64,000 nucleotides of DNA. It comes from Prinia subflava. Lineage: Eukaryota > Chordata > Aves > Passeriformes > Cisticolidae. The notes below the pieces were generated by a model that ran no database searches, was not told where the DNA came from, and saw only the letters and a list, made by a program, of their open reading frames with translations. The stretch lies in NCBI RefSeq assembly GCF_021018805.1, contig NW_026960607.1:1304501-1368500 (forward strand). Direction: 5' to 3'. Position numbers and translations under genes: made by a program. Below, piece after piece: positions 50,695-59,188 of the stretch (positions are counted from its first letter, which is position 1; each line of letters begins with the position of its first letter).

Positions 50695-51527
50695 GACTGC
50701 ATGAAAATTCCCCATTGAGACAAAACATCTCTCCCCCATAAAATCAGCGGCGCAGACAACACATAAGGCCTGACAGTTGCTACCCTGCCTTCAGGCCCTG
50801 TGATCTGTACCAGGTGTTGGCTTTGATAGCTTTGACTGTTTCCACCCACCCCTGAGAGGACCTGGGGGACAGGCATTAATGGCCAATCATTAGGCCATTG
50901 ATTTTGGGAGATAAGACTGATATCCGCGCCCGTGTCAATCAATCCGGTTAAAATTAACTCTTTACCTCTCAGAGACACCTTACACCTGCACGTAGGACGT
51001 TCAGGAGTTATGCGCTGGGTCCAAAAAATTTGTGGTACCCCCGTTGAACCAGACCCGCCTCCCCTCTGATTAGCTGTCGGGGGTGTGGATAAGGGGGCTG
51101 CTGGAAAAGGTACAAGCTGGGCTATTTTGGTCCCCGCTGGGACCACGCGGGGGGGCTGTGGGGTCCAAGCCATGATTTTTATTTCCCCAACCGTGTCAGA
51201 ATCAATAACTCCTGGCAAAACAAATAATCCTGTTACTGAGGTAGAAGATCTACCTAAAAGCAAAGCATGGTGACCTGGTAGCAAAGGTCCGTAAATTCCT
51301 GTGGGGAGACAAAACACTGAGGAATTGGTCAACGTTACTGTATCACGGGTTGAAATGTCCAATCCGGCGCTCCCTGGGGTTGCTGGCCGTAGGTCGGAGA
51401 TGGTCCGGCGGGCAGGGCCTGCGCTGGCTGGAAGCTGAAGGTTGGCTCTGGCTGTGACAGCTGCTGGGTTGGCTGTGGGACTTGTGTCTTCACGCGTCGC
51501 CATCCCGCGCTGTGAGATGAGTTTCCC
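50682..51527 (-). CDS. pro: Pro: dUTPase plus aspartic protease
   Basis: Entered by -1 frameshift from gag at 51521-51527, so the natural start is the slip site and not the ATG at 51503 (numbering below is from that ATG). The N-terminal part is a trimeric-type dUTPase, which removes dUTP from the nucleotide pool: motif 1 PGSAGLDI (43-50), motif 2 RSS (85-87), motif 3 GVIDSDTVGEI (98-108), motif 4 AQL (128-130) and motif 5 RGGGSGSTG (147-155). In motif 3 the usual tyrosine is threonine (104), which may weaken uracil binding. The C-terminal part is a retropepsin with LIDTGAD (188-194) and GRD (258-260 region), which cuts the Gag and Pol polyproteins. dUTPase fused in front of protease is a betaretrovirus hallmark. 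The frame is intact. Confidence 0.92.
   Translation of the reverse strand, partial: GKLISQRGMATREDTSPTANPAAVTARANLQLPASAGPARRTISDLRPATPGSAGLDISTRDTVTLTNSSVFCLPTGIYGPLLPGHHALLLGRSSTSVTGLFVLPGVIDSDTVGEIKIMAWTPQPPRVVPAGTKIAQLVPFPAAPLSTPPTANQRGGGSGSTGVPQIFWTQRITPERPTCRCKVSLRGKELILTGLIDTGADISLISQNQWPNDWPLMPVPQVLSGVGGNSQSYQSQHLVQITGPEGRVATVRPYVLSAPLILWGRDVLSQWGIFMQSNFV
50688..50694 (-). promoter_or_regulatory. pro-pol -1 frameshift slippery site
   Basis: Minus strand A AAT TTT, in the pro reading frame in the required X XXY YYZ phase and 6 codons or fewer from the pro stop. Slipping back one base enters the pol frame at KFCIRV. By established knowledge AAATTTT is a known betaretroviral pro-pol site. 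Confidence 0.88.
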
Positions 51528-53077
51528 TGCAACGGCTGGCCATTTTTGTGAAATTTAGAGCGACAGGAATTAGCAAAGTGAGGACCTTTCTGGCAACAAG
51601 GGCACATATTCGGTGTTCTCGGGTTTTGTGCCTTTCGACAGTCTTTTTTAATGTGCCCGGGCTCCCCACAGCTGAAACAAACCGACTGCTTTTTGGGTAT
51701 TATCTTTAAAGCGGCAAAAGCATCGGCTATGCCTTGTCCCACAGCTTGATAGGTCACTGCTGTAGTGTGCTGCAATGTCCCCAGGCGGTTGCAGGCTTCT
51801 ATCATTTGGAGCAGTGTGGGCTCAGGTTCTGGGGGCAGGGCCTTCAAGAGTCGTTTACAGTCATCATTAGCATTTTCAATAGCCAGTTTTAGGAGCACAA
51901 CTTCCCTGGCTTGATCGTTATCAATCTGTCTTTCCAGTGCTTGTTTCAATTTGTCCACAAACTGCATATAGGGTTCTTGGGGAGCCTGTTTAATATTTAT
52001 GAAGGACTGTTGCGGGGTTTTTGCATCAGGGACTTTAAGAAATGCAAAACGAGCTGCCTCCGTGATCCCTTCCAGGGCTTCCCTCGGCAAGGCAGCTTGG
52101 CCATTAGGATCGGTATGCGCTCCCTCCCCCGCTAAATGGTCAATAGTTAAGGCAACCAGGGCTTGGTTTGCTTGCCCTGCATATGTTACAATTAAGTTCT
52201 CCAGTCTCCTTTTCCATTGTGCCATGAATATCGCATATTGCGTTGGAGTGAGCAAAAGGTTTGCTAAGGATTTAACATCATGAGGGGTCATGAGGTGAGT
52301 ACTGAAAGTTGCTCTCAACAAATTACTGAAGTAAGGGGACCCCAGACCGTATTCTGCTGCGGTACGGCGCAGTTCCTTAATTTCTGAGTGGCCCAAGGGC
52401 TCCCATCGGGGATTCCCCCCCCTCGGGCCGAGACGCACAGGGGCTACAAATATTTCTGCTGCGGTATCAAAGTCTCTGTCCTTAAGGGCTTTCTTTTTTA
52501 TCTTTAACCAGTTGTTATGCCTATTTGAAGGGAATAAGTCCAGATCATTTTCGGGGCTGGGATCAAAAGACTCCCCGTCACTGCTAAAGTCAGAGTCCCC
52601 ATAAGCAGTTAGCGTTCGGCGGCTCTGGGGTCGCTGGTGGGATCCCGGTGGGGGTGCAGCTGGCGGCTGGGCTTTATCTTTGGCGTTCGTCGGGGAGGGG
52701 GTGCGGACGGGGGACGGGGAGCGGGACCTGGGCAGGTTTCGGTCTGGCACGGCCTCCGGGGCCGTCTCCGCGGTAGCCTCGCAGGCTGCCTCGCTCCCCC
52801 CCTCTTTTTTAACCGCTTCCATGACCGCCCTCCATGCAGGAAGCAGGCGCAGCTCTGGCTCGTAGCCAGGCAGCGTAGCCAGGTCGTAGAGCTTTACGCC
52901 GACCTTGTCCCAGTAGCGGAGAGTAAGAACAGAGGAAGGGGTGGTATCGGGGAACATGCGTGACACCCATCGTAGGAGCGACTTAAGGTCCTGCTTAAGA
53001 ATGGGGGATCCATGCTTGCTCAGCAAGCGCTGGATGGTTTTCTTAACGTCTCTTCCGTCGGACATGACCTGTCCCAT
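51335..53077 (-). CDS. gag: Gag polyprotein, intact
   Basis: 580 codons, structural polyprotein that builds the virion core. It starts MGQVMSDGRD, with Gly2 as a myristoylation site. Matrix is about 1-100. A serine/proline/charged linker follows at about 100-185. Capsid is about 186-430, with the major homology region at 364-381 (QAPQEPYMQFVDKLKQAL). Nucleocapsid has two CX2CX4HX4C zinc knuckles, Cys467-Cys480 and Cys492-Cys505. A glutamine/proline-rich tail follows and overlaps pro. I see no standard PPxY or P(T/S)AP late motif. The ATG lies 128 bp after the primer site. No stop or frameshift damages it, in keeping with a young insertion. Confidence 0.93.
   Translation of the reverse strand: MGQVMSDGRDVKKTIQRLLSKHGSPILKQDLKSLLRWVSRMFPDTTPSSVLTLRYWDKVGVKLYDLATLPGYEPELRLLPAWRAVMEAVKKEGGSEAACEATAETAPEAVPDRNLPRSRSPSPVRTPSPTNAKDKAQPPAAPPPGSHQRPQSRRTLTAYGDSDFSSDGESFDPSPENDLDLFPSNRHNNWLKIKKKALKDRDFDTAAEIFVAPVRLGPRGGNPRWEPLGHSEIKELRRTAAEYGLGSPYFSNLLRATFSTHLMTPHDVKSLANLLLTPTQYAIFMAQWKRRLENLIVTYAGQANQALVALTIDHLAGEGAHTDPNGQAALPREALEGITEAARFAFLKVPDAKTPQQSFINIKQAPQEPYMQFVDKLKQALERQIDNDQAREVVLLKLAIENANDDCKRLLKALPPEPEPTLLQMIEACNRLGTLQHTTAVTYQAVGQGIADAFAALKIIPKKQSVCFSCGEPGHIKKDCRKAQNPRTPNMCPCCQKGPHFANSCRSKFHKNGQPLQGNSSHSAGWRRVKTQVPQPTQQLSQPEPTFSFQPAQALPAGPSPTYGQQPQGAPDWTFQPVIQ
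51521..51527 (-). promoter_or_regulatory. gag-pro -1 frameshift slippery site
   Basis: Minus strand G GGA AAC, in phase with gag (codons CAG GGA AAC). The -1 frame from here is open into pro. By established knowledge GGGAAAC is a known betaretroviral gag-pro site. A downstream pseudoknot was not worked out. Confidence 0.9.
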
Positions 53078-53093
53078 ACCTTGAGTTCCCCTG

Positions 53094-53103
53094 GCTCACC
53101 TGT
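53094..53103 (-). promoter_or_regulatory. Candidate major splice donor
   Basis: Minus strand acag|gtgagc lies 16 bases or so upstream of the gag ATG, a good match to the vertebrate donor consensus. It would have served the env mRNA. Position is inferred only. Confidence 0.4.
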
Positions 53104-53204
53104 CACGTCCGGCGTACAGATGATTGTAGGCCCAAACACGGTTCTTTCACCGCCACGATCAGTTCCAGGGGCGTCGCCAATTGCCAGCAGACCGCCGGTT
53201 CTTC

Positions 53205-53222
53205 TCCTCACACGGGGCACCA
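53205..53222 (-). promoter_or_regulatory. Primer binding site, elongator tRNA-Met type
   Basis: Minus strand tggtgccccgtgtgagga, two bases from the end of the 5' LTR. It is the exact complement of the 18 bases at the 3' end of vertebrate elongator tRNA-Met including CCA, as I recall that tRNA. Known betaretroviruses use tRNA-Lys and avian leukosis virus uses tRNA-Trp, so this is unusual. Confidence 0.85.
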
Positions 53223-53224
53223 AT

Positions 53225-53550
53225 TATTGGCGATTGATGAGAGACGGGAAGACTGATTCGGTGATCAGAATTCGATTTTACTCAGGTTTTCCAAAAGCTT
53301 ATATACTATTTCAGACAGGTTAATCATTTCTACTACAATAATCAGGTTAAAAATCACACAGAAAACTCATGCATTTTACAACAACTCTTTGCTTGCAGAA
53401 GTTGATTGAATCTTCTCTCTTCCCGTAAGCAGGTGTAATCCCATCTCCTGTAATTTTCACAGTTCTGTTTGTTCCTGCCATGGCATCTTGGTTATCAAAC
53501 CAGATATGCTAATCAAGTCTGTTTGACTCTCTGTCTTGTGTATTCCCAGA
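53225..53550 (-). repeat. 5' LTR of betaretrovirus-like provirus
   Basis: 326 bp, identical by eye to 47487-47812. TATA-like element at 53298-53305. Because the insertion lies in another provirus's LTR, its right side joins tgtgatgattcctctg of that LTR. Confidence 0.92.
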
Positions 53551-53865
53551 TGTGATGATTCCTCTGTACGTAGCATTTGATCAGTGGGAGTCCCTGCTTT
53601 GCCTCTTGCACGTAGCATTCGACTGGTGTAAGTCCTGGTAATTTTCGCTGCACGTAGGCAGGGGTAGGTTGGTCCGTGTTCATTGTCTCATCAGTGCCTC
53701 GTGTTCTCACCTTCTATTTTTGGACCAGGGAGATCAGAAGAGGTGCTTTACAGAAGTCCGTGAAACGTGTGGGTTGAGCAGACACACATACCTTTTTACA
53801 ATATATTACAGTTTCCAGTCTATAATTATTTATAGAACATGAATTAAATAACCCTGTTTTCCACA
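53551..53865 (-). repeat. 3' LTR of copy 2, U3 start part
   Basis: Homologous to 59599-59913. It starts (plus reading) with the right copy of the tgtgat duplication and ends ttttccaca next to the polypurine tract. It carries the same 42-bp spaced U3 repeats. One difference from the 5' LTR is seen (cagaagag here, caggagag there). Confidence 0.88.
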
Positions 53866-53888
53866 ATTCCCCCATTTCTTTTTTTTTT
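53866..53888 (-). promoter_or_regulatory. Polypurine tract of copy 2
   Basis: On the minus strand a long a-run, then gaaatgggggaat, directly before the LTR. It parallels the tract of copy 1 at 31001-31018. Confidence 0.85.
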
Positions 53889-53973
53889 TCAACAATTTTA
53901 ATTCATGTTTTGCATTTTGCCTAATTGTTCTCCTCTATTACTGCCCATTAACATTCTTTTCCCAAATTGTATT

Positions 53974-54750
53974 TCAAACCCTTTTATTCATACTTCTAAA
54001 AGGTCCCATTCTCATGGTAACTCTGGGATTTACCAGGATCCATATCATTCCCATAGCACATAATTCTATTATCCCTCCTCCCCCTTTTATTATCCACCCC
54101 CACATTGGAAAACGGGTGTCCGGATTCTTTAGCTTGCTTAACCTATTTTCTTCTTCCCTTTTTATAAGACAGTCCACCCTCTTTGACTGCACATTTGTCC
54201 AATTTTCTATTTCGGTCCAAATTAAATTGGTTTTATTTTTCTGAGTGTTGCCTCCCACCAGTCCCATTACCCTCTGCAGTCTTTTTAATTCAATTTGTAT
54301 ACTGATTAGAAATTCGTGGATTCTCATTCCAGCTTCTGCTATTTGAGCCGGGTTGCATGTGATTACCGCTCCCTCCAAGGTTCCTTCTGAGGGGGTACTC
54401 TTGAAAGAGGAGGGTATTTCTGGCCACAAATCTTTAGACAAGGTCTGTGGGCTGGAATTTCTTTTAATCAATTTTCTTCCCGTATCCAGATTTCCCTTTT
54501 GAGGGTGCTCCATTTTGGACATTATGTCAACTTTAAGACCGTCCTTTCTAGGAATCCCCAGGCTGAGTCCAGTTTCATTGTATTGACCCTTTATAGGTAT
54601 TATAGTTAAGCTTATGATCAGTAGGGAAGTCCACAGACGAGTTCCTCTGTTTAGGCCAACACCCACTGGGTTGCGACCAACGGCTGGTTTCTGGGTTCTT
54701 CTCACAGCAGGGACAGGTTGCCTGGACCCCCTTCCTGATCCTTCCTTCAT
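53974..54750 (-). CDS. Env-position small membrane glycoprotein, open frame
   Basis: 258 codons, open, 247 bp after the pol stop where env belongs. Basic N-terminus (1-38), hydrophobic segment at about 39-56 (LWTSLLIISLTIIPIKG) that could be a signal or anchor, then a region with N-glycosylation sequons at Asn58, Asn98, Asn172 and Asn183. A leucine/isoleucine-rich, possibly coiled-coil stretch lies at 142-165. A second moderately hydrophobic stretch lies at 226-240, followed by a short tail. No furin site, fusion peptide or CX6CC is visible, so it is not a normal envelope. It may be a deleted env or a different protein. Copy 1 has the same gene broken by three ambers and a longer basic tail. 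The tail here looks shortened by a frameshift. Confidence 0.55.
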   Translation of the reverse strand: MKEGSGRGSRQPVPAVRRTQKPAVGRNPVGVGLNRGTRLWTSLLIISLTIIPIKGQYNETGLSLGIPRKDGLKVDIMSKMEHPQKGNLDTGRKLIKRNSSPQTLSKDLWPEIPSSFKSTPSEGTLEGAVITCNPAQIAEAGMRIHEFLISIQIELKRLQRVMGLVGGNTQKNKTNLIWTEIENWTNVQSKRVDCLIKREEENRLSKLKNPDTRFPMWGWIIKGGGGIIELCAMGMIWILVNPRVTMRMGPFRSMNKRV

Positions 54751-54996
54751 TTTCTGCTGGGTTGTTTTTCCTGGATGGCTTGAGTTGCCCTTTTGTCACA
54801 ATAGGAGCTTCACTGGATCAATTTCTCCACTTCTATGCTTTTTGCACTCTATCCCCCCCTGTCGGCCGAATTCCAGGTATTTGCCAGATTAACCCACACT
54901 ACTCCCAGCAGACCATAATTTCTAAGATTGTATGACCAAGGAGAAATACCTTCCTTCGGGTTACCCTTCCCTCTTTTAGTTCTCCTTTTCGAGTGG

Positions 54997-55335
54997 TTAC
55001 AAAGTTTCTTTTGAGGCTCCTTTAGGCTGCGGCTTGATGTTTCCAGGGCGGTGGCATCCTCGGTGCAGCCGGACCTTCAGATCTCCGGGGGAAGAGATGA
55101 CTTTCCACTCGGGGTTTTCCCTCGGGGCTGTTAATTTCTCAGCCCTGGAGGCGTGTGTCCAACCTCTCTCAGCCGTTCGGATGGCTGTATCTGTAGTTAA
55201 AAGGACAAGAAAGAGTCCCTCCCAATGAGGGGTTAGTGACACCGCTTTCCAAGCTCTTATCAGTACTTTATCTCCTGGTTGTATATCATGAATATACATC
55301 AAAGTCCTGCAACTTTCCCAGATTGAATTTACCAA
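54997..55335 (-). pseudogene. pol: pol remnant: integrase C-terminal domain, copy 2
   Basis: Open frame of 112 codons. From about residue 16 it reads DIQPGDKVLIRAWKAVSLTP, then HWEGLFLVLLTT and WTHASRAEKL, the gammaretroviral integrase C-terminal (GPY/F) domain. This is the main evidence for class I. It begins abruptly with no zinc finger or catalytic core upstream, so it is a fragment. The methionine start is probably not used. Confidence 0.8.
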
Positions 55336-57600
55336 TTAAGAACACGTACCTAATACAAAATTCTAAACCAGCCCAGTACTACAGGAATATTTTACAGAAA
55401 GAATCCCTGCCATGTCTACTATTCAGAAAATCTGAATATTAGAACAAGTTATCTAATAGTACATTCACACATTCACCATAAAAACAATTTTGTCCCTGGA
55501 TCACTATGATTTCCACCTCACTATTCACACAATGCACTATACAATCCAGAATTTTTCTTTAAAAATGATTCCAACGCATCATCCAAAATTTAAATAATTC
55601 AATACAAAATTCAAAAATCCTTTTTGTACTGTTCCAGAGAGAAAGTAAAACTAACAGGATGGTTTTACCAATACATCTGAAAAATGGCTGCTTGGTACAT
55701 GGATTCTGTACAACAAGTAAATAATAAACACTAAGACAACCTTAAACCCCATAAACTAGCTCCAGGTAATATGTTTCTACTGAAGAATAGCCTCTTAAGT
55801 AAAATGCACGAGATAAAAATTTGAGACATCAACCATAATTCTGGGGAATACTTTTAACAAGTCATAAAAGAAATGAGGTATACCAAATAAAAGGAAATGA
55901 CCTCACAAATGACAGAGTCTACTTCTTTACCACTTATAAAATATTCTAGACATATACAGATGCTATAAGAACAATACTGGCAGCAATATAAAAATGGCAT
56001 CGCCTCAGGCACTTCTAACTTATTGCAGGTCTGAGCTTCTTCAGTTTTTATCAAAAGAAGTGAATAAAGTAGCAAGACTAACTCATCTGTTTTAGATGGA
56101 AGGCATCAAAAGCTATAGTTAAAATGCATCAAAATACTCTGTAATATACCATGCATTACTTAAATTCGGAACTTAAGACTCGGGAAAGTTTTCTAAAGCC
56201 AGGAGTCACTGTAAACTTCAGGCCCCGGTAATCAGACAGCTTTATCTAGTGCAATTGCCAGAACATTAACACTACTGCTTTTTACTTCAGTCCTAAAAAA
56301 ACTTCACAAACTTAGCCTCTCTTAACAAGCAAACTCGAGTTAACCTATGCCTAATTCCCAAAGCAAAACTCCTGTATTTGCTATCTATTCTTGCGTATTA
56401 TTAAACCTAAATACATGGCTCGAAGGACCACAAGCAAACACTGACCATACTTAACACCGGTGACACAAATGCTGCCTCTCATACATCACTTACTCTTTAC
56501 TCCTGAAACACAGGCACCAGGGCAACTTCAAGGTTCACATCCTCCAAACTGAGGAGCAAGTAAAGAAGACATAATATCAAAGGGACAACACAAACTATCT
56601 CCTTCTAAGGAGTCAGTAATTAAAATTAAGAATCCCTGTTCCCACTAGACAAAATACATACAGGATAGGAACTGCAAAGAATAAAGAAAAGACCTGTAAC
56701 TACCAACACAGAGAATTATACCACTTTCCCAACTTAATACTAGAATCTTGACTCCAACTACCATTCTAACACTATCTCGACAGAAAGATTTAGTTTCCAG
56801 CTTCTCAACAGCCGCTTTAATTTGGACTCCACCGGGCACATGCTTCAACCTTTTAAAAGAAAAACTTAAACAAACAAAACCCTTGCAATACATTGTCTGC
56901 CAACACAAATGCCATATCCCTGCTCAAGCTAACAATCCGAATTCAAAATGTAGCAATTGTTTCAAACATAGACGAACTACATCTACCACACTATCAACAT
57001 TTTTGATTTGCACGAAATCTTCACATGCAGCAGACAGGCAACCAAAGGGAAGATATATTTTCAGCTTTTCAAGAACAAACACCTAGGTATTTCCCACGCA
57101 TAAGTATAGCTTTCATTCTTGGTCTCTTTTCTCAATACTTTTATCTATTTTTGCTTCCTATTTCGCCTTACACTGCGGTTTTCTGCCCCGGGCAGCTTTG
57201 TCTAGTCACTTTAAAACTGCCGCTTTCCTTCGTCTCCTGGCAACCATGGACTGACTCGCCCTGCCGCTTGCAGGGGTGAAGGGGGGCGGGTTTCGTTCCT
57301 CTTCCCATGTTAGCGAAGAGAGGAAAAAAAACCCCCAAAAAAACTCCGCCGATCTCGTCCAGGAGAAAAAAAAAAAAAAAACCTTTAAAGCAAAATACAC
57401 AACTCTAGGGAGCCTCCAAAATGTATTCAGCCTGAAGTAAAAGATCCACCACCACCAAGGAAAAGAGTAAGCAAGATTTCTTTTAATTCCTTTTTCTATC
57501 TTTTTCTCCTTTTGCAGACTTGCGTGAATTCTCACATTTCTAATTTGCACACTTCCCAACACCACTAGTTATTCTCTAATGCATTCCAATTCACCTTTGG
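55336..57600 (-). other. Unrecognised insert in copy 2, shared in part with copy 1
   Basis: About 2.3 kb in place of capsid to integrase core. Much of it, roughly 56120-57600, matches 26700-28080 of copy 1 in reverse complement. About 55760-56120 differs, and the copy 1 pol connection piece is missing. No retroviral motif is found. A conserved small frame is at 56645-56908, with an overlapping antisense frame at 56748-57086. Confidence 0.6.
56645..56908 (-). CDS. Small conserved frame of unknown function, copy 2
   Basis: 87 codons. It begins with five extra residues (MCWQT) before the block MYCKGFVCLSFSFKRLKH that matches copy 1. The C-terminal half is hydrophobic. It differs from the 79-codon frame of copy 1 by substitutions, one in-frame 3-codon indel and the start. 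It could be a chance frame kept open by recency. Confidence 0.25.
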   Translation of the reverse strand: MCWQTMYCKGFVCLSFSFKRLKHVPGGVQIKAAVEKLETKSFCRDSVRMVVGVKILVLSWESGIILCVGSYRSFLYSLQFLSCMYFV

Positions 57601-57702
57601 TAATTTCTGTTTTGCTCTACTGTCTAGCTTAAATTTCTTATGGGAATGCTTCTTTTTCCCCATTTTTCCTCCCGGGCCGTTCTTGCTCTCACACCAACTG
57701 TC

Positions 57703-58449
57703 TCACCCTGAATCCCTTCCGGGTTCTTCTAGATCTCCTTCTGGGGTCCTGGTTTTAGCCAGGGCTCTAACTGGTGTATACCTGTCTGGTTTATTCTTCC
57801 ACCCTTCGTTTTTCTTACCCTTCTTCTCTTTTTCTCCATAGTTTAGCGTCGGTGGCCGAGGTGCGGGGTCAGGACCAGAAACGGGGGCAGGATTCCCTCT
57901 CGGGGATCTCCTTGAGCAGGGGGGAGGTTTCTGGAGTGGCCGCTGAGCTCGGGGCTCCGCATGGGTCTCAGATGGCAGCGCTAACGCTGCCACTGAGAAG
58001 GCCGAGGAGGAGGAAGGGGTAGGGGTAGGGGCTGACAGGATGTGGGCCACCGAGCCGTGAGAGAAGCTTATCCCATAGTCCGGTTTATTCCGTGTTTCCC
58101 TTTCCTTAGAATACAGCTTTACTCGTACCCCATACCATAACAGAACATATGCCAATTCCTCAAATTCTCTCCTTTTCTTCTTCGCTACATGTTCTCACAG
58201 AGCTTCCCATGCCCATTTATCAAAAGTACCAAACACAGGCCATATAAGATTAGGTCTTATCTCCTTTCCTCCCCAAACATTCATACACAAATATATCATC
58301 CGATCTTTAGATGCCCTTCTCCTAATTGGGCATTCTTGCCAATCTTGCAACAACTTTCCTAATGGACTTTTCCGAGGGATTTCAAGAGCAGCCCCCGCTG
58401 AGGTTTCCCTTAAGGAATCCTCCCGATCTCTACTGAGATACGATCCCAT
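57703..58449 (-). pseudogene. gag: gag 5' remnant, copy 2: matrix and linker
   Basis: Starts MGSYLSRDREDSL. It has a recognisable class I-like matrix region (SPLGKLLQDW, then KDRMIYLCMNVWGGKE and WPVFGTFDKWAWEAL). An in-frame TGA at 58195-58197 splits it. The same frame continues through a linker of proline, serine and charged residues to a second TGA at 57703-57705, where copy 1 has a tryptophan codon. Capsid and nucleocapsid are absent. The myristoylation Gly2 is present. Confidence 0.75.
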
Positions 58450-59165
58450 ACTCCCCGTGGCACAGAAGTTATGGGATACTATATAAAAATTAAATCCCGA
58501 GTTTCCGAACTCGGTGCCATTAACTTAATGATCCAGCGGATGACCGTTCCGTGGATGTTCGGTTAACCGCAGGGCTCTGTAACCGCCACCGAAAAAATTG
58601 ACGGACCCCTCTCGGTCGCAGTCAAGAAGGCTTACTTGTCCCCGAACTCAAAAAGGGACGTCCTCTTTCCTTCAGGACCCCTGGTGACTCCCACACCCTG
58701 TCGGGTAACACTCACACACGAAGCGAAATATCACGCGTTCCAATCGCTTCCCCGTCGGTCGGCTGTGTCCCTCGCGGGAGCAGCGGAACCGCGACCTTAA
58801 GGTCCGCTCTCGCTTCGTGATAAATCACGTCTCGTTCACGCACACACTCACACGCACATATACGTTCTCAAACACTTGGTCACCCCACTCAACCACGCTA
58901 TACTTACAGTCCTTTTCCTGCGTGGATTCTTCGTGCACTTAGACTTTTACGAGTGAAACAATACCGCGGTTCCAGGGGAAAACCCCTGCTGAGTTCCCGA
59001 GCCCTCCCCAAGCTAGCTTGTCCTAACACTTAATACCTTCGCTGTTGTGGGTTCTGGGTTCGTAAAGCCAGTTCGTTCTTTCGGACTTACCCGCTCTGCC
59101 AGGCCGCTTTTTACAGCGGGGCGCCCCCCGGTCAGAAACAGGGGTCTGTAGAATATTCAAAACTG
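58450..59165 (-). other. Leader of copy 2
   Basis: Untranslated leader, homologous to 25411-26123 in reverse complement. No coding seen. Confidence 0.6.
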
Positions 59166-59184
59166 GCCCCGCTGTTGGGCGTCA
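59166..59184 (-). promoter_or_regulatory. Primer binding site of copy 2, degenerate tRNA-Lys type
   Basis: Minus strand tgacgcccaacagcggggc. Compared with the intact site of copy 1 it has G to A at base 3 and an extra base in the middle, so it matches tRNA-Lys less well. Confidence 0.75.
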
Positions 59185-59188
59185 AAAT

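Larger units (their letters stand above)
47487..53550 (-). mobile_element. Betaretrovirus-like provirus, young, env-deleted
   Basis: 6064 bp inserted into the 3' LTR of copy 2, with the 6-bp duplication tgtgat at 47481-47486 and 53551-53556. Order on the minus strand: 326-bp LTR, tRNA-Met primer site, gag, dUTPase-protease, pol, short env relic, polypurine tract, 326-bp LTR. Each coding frame is -1 relative to the one before, the betaretroviral plan. The two LTRs look identical base for base, so the insertion is evolutionarily very recent. Integrase lacks its C-terminal domain and env is almost gone, so it probably depended on proteins supplied by a relative. Confidence 0.93.

Noticed and set aside
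53513..53710. 65- and 72-codon frames with repeated CYVQ, here and at 59540-59758
   Set aside because: They are translations of the 42-bp U3 repeats in the two LTRs of copy 2. Repeated DNA explains the repeated peptide.
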